From the NCBI GenBank assembly GCA_001766655.1, contig MJCC01000031.1, positions 380 through 44,238 of the forward strand: a stretch of DNA of 43,859 bases, read 5' to 3'. A program made the translations under genes and the position numbers. The stretch comes from Phytomonas francai. Taxonomy: Eukaryota > Euglenozoa > Kinetoplastea > Trypanosomatida > Trypanosomatidae. Under the pieces are notes generated by a model. It was not told the origin of the DNA and did not search any database. It was given only the letters and a program-made list of their open reading frames with translations. Shown here in pieces: positions 40,132 to 43,859 of this stretch (the first letter of the stretch is position 1; the number at the start of each line of letters is the position of its first letter).

Positions 40132-42017
40132 CTTCAGTGTGTGATTGAGAAGGGATCACTCGCAAGCTCAGTTAGGATACACCTTTTTTAACCTCTTCTT
40201 TTAAATTGGGAAAAAAAGATCACTTATGACTGGAAAAAGGAATGGGAAAGAAAGAAATTGACGATGGGCAAAAAAAAAGAAGAAGACAGAAAAAGAAGGA
40301 GAGAAAATGCCATCGTACCCAATACGACAGTCAATACCCTTCAATCGTCATATTCTAATTTGTAAAAGTCATTCTTACCCTTCAATGCGTCAGCAAAAGG
40401 GGAAAAATGCTTTTTAATCTGTATGCAAATCCTTAGAGTAAGCGCCCAGCATACTGTCCCTGATTCACAATTATCAAAGTAGAATATCATTGTGAAAAAA
40501 AGTAAGTAAAGACGTCGATCCTATTCGCTTTTTTAATAGGAGCCATTGAATTTAGAGAACCAAAAGAGCTAGAATGGACTAGTTCAGCTACAGCACTACC
40601 CTCCACAAAAACGGTGAGTAGAAATGAATATAAACTGACATAAACTATGCAAACACATTCCTTTCCTTCACCTCTCCTCATCCCTCTCTCGTTCTCTCTC
40701 TCTCTCTCTTTCTCCAAAGAGAGTTTGTATTATTCCTTACCAATTGAAGTTTGAATAATACGCAAGGGCGAATGACGCAACGCAGACTATTTTTTAGCCA
40801 ATGCTGTAAAACTCACCACGCTCTGCCGTTTCTACTCCATTAGCCTGTGGGTTATATTTAGGGTTATGCGTATTTCGCCCTTCTACGGGTGTGCTGGTTT
40901 ATTTTCATGTGGGATAGATGGAAATTGTGCGTAAGACCCCCTACGACCTGGTAAGGCAACGTGGACTAGAGTGAAAACACCCACCGTTTCCCTAACTCCT
41001 ACCCTGCCATGTATGCTTTTATTTGGGGTACTGTAGAACGTTATACGGATCACATAACCGTTGAGGTCAGAAACACCTGTCATCCGCATCATGGCCACGC
41101 ATGGAAGGGAAGGCTATTTTTCGCATTAGTACTCCTCTTATATATTTCAGGCATTCATTGATCGCACGCGGTGAATTATGATTTTTGATTTCTGTGCCAC
41201 ATTTTGCTCTATGATGCTATCTCTGGTTAATAGACAAAACATACAAATAATCCAAAGAATGTCGAAACTAGTTTTATCTGATACACGTAAATTAAATCGC
41301 TTTGCCCATGGATGTATTTTCCTAAATTAATTAATCAAGTTCAGGATTATTTGCTTATGTTTTATTTAATCTAAAACTTTACAGTTACGCTTAAGAAGTC
41401 TCCCTTTATCTTCCTCTCAACATAGGCGGAGCGCGTCCTCAGAGGTTTGATTGTTGAGGCCTCTTTCTTTTTGTCACTCATTTAGCCTACATAATGTTAG
41501 CTCGGAAATTTCTTAAACCATTTTGGCATTATGTACAGAAAAAATTAAAAGCATGAAAATAGTTCAGCACTCTATCAATTTCAGTGTAAACTACTTTATT
41601 GGGTTAGTCTAAACAAATTAAAAGTATTAAAGTGATAAAATTGGACATCGTTGAATTGGCTTATAAAAGATCTATGCACATCCATGAATGATACTTGTGA
41701 AGCATAAGCAATGTAATTCACAATTAGGGGGAAAAAAATCAAATACGAAAATATATGTACATAAATATAAAAATGTATCGGTAATGAGGCTTTACATTTT
41801 TAAACAAAACTAAGATTAATACATAAAAAAAAGATAAAAATTCTATCTTGTAGTAATGCCACAAGATAGATAGCAGTTCAATAAGGGAATATTTAGAGAG
41901 AATCAATGGCATTATAGTTTGCTTTTAAAAATAAACGATGATTCTGCTATGTAAATTTCACAAAATCAATCACGTCTAAGGCATTTTGTTACGGATATGA
42001 AAGATATCATTATCCAC
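40132..42017. other. Long AT-rich spacer with CT repeat
   Basis: About 1.9 kb. It has a pyrimidine-rich stretch with (CT)n at about 40685-40712 (purine-rich on the gene strand) and A runs. A minus-strand frame at 40487-40717 starts from the repeat, has no ATG at its head and is not called. Nothing else was recognised. Confidence 0.55.
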
Positions 42018-42605
42018 TCAAACAACAGCTTTCAAATGAGGGGAAACAAGGGGATTAGTTTGCTCCTCTAGTGTCACCTGGGCCTCTTCTTTACATTCAG
42101 TCCGAGATCTCTCGCGTGGAATCTTTGCTGGAGGCTGATCCACTATCCGATTGCTATCAATTACTACAGGAGCACAACTTTCCATTTCAAAAGCCCTCGA
42201 CTCGATGCGGGGGGGGTCGTCAATATGAAAAGGGTCATCGTTTCCCTGTTGTTGGGCAGGGATACTGTTGTTAGGAGGCCTATTCGTATGACCTTTCTCA
42301 TGTATAGGCAAAACAAAATTATTTATGATAAACTGACGTCTTGCTATTCTGAGCATCTTGATTTTGCGTTTACGCCTAAGATAACAAAAGATTCCAAAAA
42401 TACACAGCATGGTAGTGAGAGACAACATTAATAATATAAGCAAAGTTACGTAACTGGGTGGGTTTTCCTCGTGATGCGATGCTGCTTGAGGGTCTGAGAG
42501 GACCTTGTAGCCCGTAGTAGATTTACCTCTAGTGGTCTTGATTACAGACTCACAGAGGGACACGATGAGCATGAGCAGATGCATACGGTATTGTCTTGAA
42601 TACAT
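42018..42605 (-). CDS. Small single-pass membrane protein
   Basis: 195 residues from the ATG at 42603-42605. Residues about 7-22 (HLLMLIVSLCESV) look like a signal peptide after a short basic start. A short polar segment leads to a strong membrane helix at about 53-78 (YVTLLILLMLSLTTMLCIFGIF) followed at once by the basic stop-transfer YLRRKRKIK. The remaining 110 residues are polar, Pro/Glu/Asn-rich and presumably cytosolic. No family was recognised. A pyrimidine-rich TTTTTGTCAG acceptor lies about 26 nt upstream of the ATG. The frame is open for 24 codons further up without an ATG. The first stop is UGA. It could be a surface or endomembrane protein; confidence rests on topology, splice site and length. 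Confidence 0.5.
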   Translation of the reverse strand: MYSRQYRMHLLMLIVSLCESVIKTTRGKSTTGYKVLSDPQAASHHEENPPSYVTLLILLMLSLTTMLCIFGIFCYLRRKRKIKMLRIARRQFIINNFVLPIHEKGHTNRPPNNSIPAQQQGNDDPFHIDDPPRIESRAFEMESCAPVVIDSNRIVDQPPAKIPRERSRTECKEEAQVTLEEQTNPLVSPHLKAVV

Positions 42606-43859
42606 CTTCCAGAACGAAGGGAGCCCAGTGACTGACAAAAAGCGGTCGTTTGGGTGGAGTCTTTTGAATAATTCCAAAATTGTCTGTCAGATCAATTCAC
42701 AAACTTTTCGAAGGCAAGGAATTTTACTGCCTCTTTATTATATCTGTCTGTGTAAAACCTTAGAAGTGTTTACTGGGCAAGTGAATATACATAGATTACA
42801 AAGAAATCGAAAAATGATCATTATGATGGATAGAGAAGATATAAAGAAAAGGAACCATTTTGGGAGTGTGAAACCCTATTGACATATCTACTTATACACA
42901 ATAGCTACAATGTTCAACAAACATAACCTATTTTGCTACTCCTTGAAGGTACCAGACCACAAAGAGATTAGTGAAAGGGTGGTGGTGAAAGCGTTCTATC
43001 AATACACCATTTTTAGGGGGTGTCGAACCCAGACAGTTTGCACGGCAGGAGTGAGTTAGCAGGGTAGATGGTATGTAATTCAGAGCTTTCACGAGGCCAT
43101 GAAAGATCACATGCCCCAAAGAGACAGACGGTGTTCAACCACTGGCCACACAGCCCTGCAGGGCCTGGAGGCTAAAGTAAACCAAAGCCTCGCTAACAAA
43201 CACACCGTTTTGTTTAGATAGAAGCATATGCGCAGGGGGGGGGGGTTGAAATACCCCACCAGGACCTTGGTCAAGACTTGAGCATCAACCTTTGGTTGGG
43301 TTGTAAAGAGCAGGTCCGGTCGAAGCCTCAGTAAAGTTGGGACTACCTCGTAAACTGCACATTAATACCTTTTATCATGACGGGATTCTGAATTACCCAC
43401 GGCCATCGCAACAAGTAATTGCAGTCGCGGAGTGAGGCAGACTCTTTCCAGTTAAGAAGCCAATTACTAAAAAGTTATAATTGCATATATGCAGCACTTC
43501 ATTTGCTGTATTATCTTTCACTTTCCTCTAGCATCCCCTCCGTGCGCGTCATCTTTGGGAAAATATTCATAGCTTCAAAATTTGCTCCAACGCAAGGCTA
43601 ATCTAGGACGTCCCAACAACTGTCTGCTTTGATCTCCTAAAATGAGTTGCTCCCTTTGCGCTGAAGCGGATCCATATGTTTGAAAAATATGGGAATGATA
43701 TGCTCCAGATAGTATTACGAGGCCGAAGAAGAGCGAGAGTGATGTTCTTCTGCCAATGATTTCGGATAACGGATTCTCCTGAACATTTTTCTCAGGGATA
43801 ACTTAGGCTCAGCCGCACTACATGAAAGACACCTTCTGGGCAACTGCTGACTGTGGTAA
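42606..43859. other. Window end without a recognised gene
   Basis: Moderately GC-rich patches (42950-43450) and a G10 run at about 43236-43246. On the minus strand one frame from the ATG at 43225-43227 to UAA at 42892-42894 (112 codons) is interrupted by one UGA and one UAG. No known gene, tRNA or retroposon head was recognised. Confidence 0.5.

Noticed and set aside
40487..40717. Minus-strand 76-codon frame rich in Glu/Arg
   Set aside because: Its head is the purine strand of a CT repeat and it has no ATG start or upstream acceptor.
1..43859. Window-wide Blastocrithidia-type genetic code as a firm call
   Set aside because: Conserved genes of thousands of codons have no in-frame stops and use UGG for every Trp, so reassignment is left as a hypothesis for particular loci only.

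Overview
The window looks like nuclear DNA of a kinetoplastid protist, most likely a trypanosomatid. All well-supported protein genes lie on the minus strand for almost 44 kb. They are intronless and separated by AT-rich, microsatellite-laden spacers, and several have a pyrimidine tract plus AG shortly before the ATG, as expected for spliced-leader trans-splicing of a polycistronic transcript. The RPB1 homologue has a C-terminal region without canonical heptads. A short retroposon carries a 5' end that resembles the Pr77/HDV-like ribozyme of the trypanosomatid ingi/L1Tc clade. The genus cannot be fixed from the sequence alone. || Layout on the minus strand, from high to low coordinates (direction of transcription): a small single-pass membrane protein (42.0-42.6 kb); a putative N-myristoylated protein (39.5-40.1 kb); a mitochondrial flavoprotein of the soluble-transhydrogenase/E3 family that lacks the redox disulfide (36.7-38.4 kb); a PP1-type phosphatase (34.8-35.8 kb); RPB1, with its 3' end lost in a 270-base gap (28.8-33.7 kb); a TerD-TerD-C2 protein (26.0-28.4 kb); two clear paralogues of a PH-like family (22.2-24.5 and 19.3-21.3 kb); an adrenodoxin-type ferredoxin (17.9-18.3 kb); a short interrupted gene (16.8-17.3 kb); a large, divergent likely third member of the PH-like family (12.3-15.5 kb); a CDF zinc transporter (10.3-11.6 kb); a proline-rich protein (6.0-7.7 kb); an interrupted gene (3.1-4.8 kb); a HAD-IIA phosphatase (1.6-2.8 kb); and a phospholipid N-methyltransferase (0.2-0.85 kb). 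|| The genes are functionally unrelated (transcription, lipid methylation, metal transport, Fe-S electron transfer, phosphatases), which is normal for kinetoplastid gene units. || Three things stand out. First, a 305-bp retroposon at 15965-16269 on the plus strand, antisense to the genes, with a ribozyme-like head, an A tail and a perfect 12-bp target-site duplication. Second, two loci whose single reading frame is broken only by UAG and UGA and closes on UAA, suggesting nonsense-mutated pseudogenes or recoding. Third, clustering of three PH-like family members within 12 kb. || The assembly has local faults: a 270-base gap, three single Ns beside homopolymers or a duplication, and many long C/G runs, so gene ends near those runs are uncertain.
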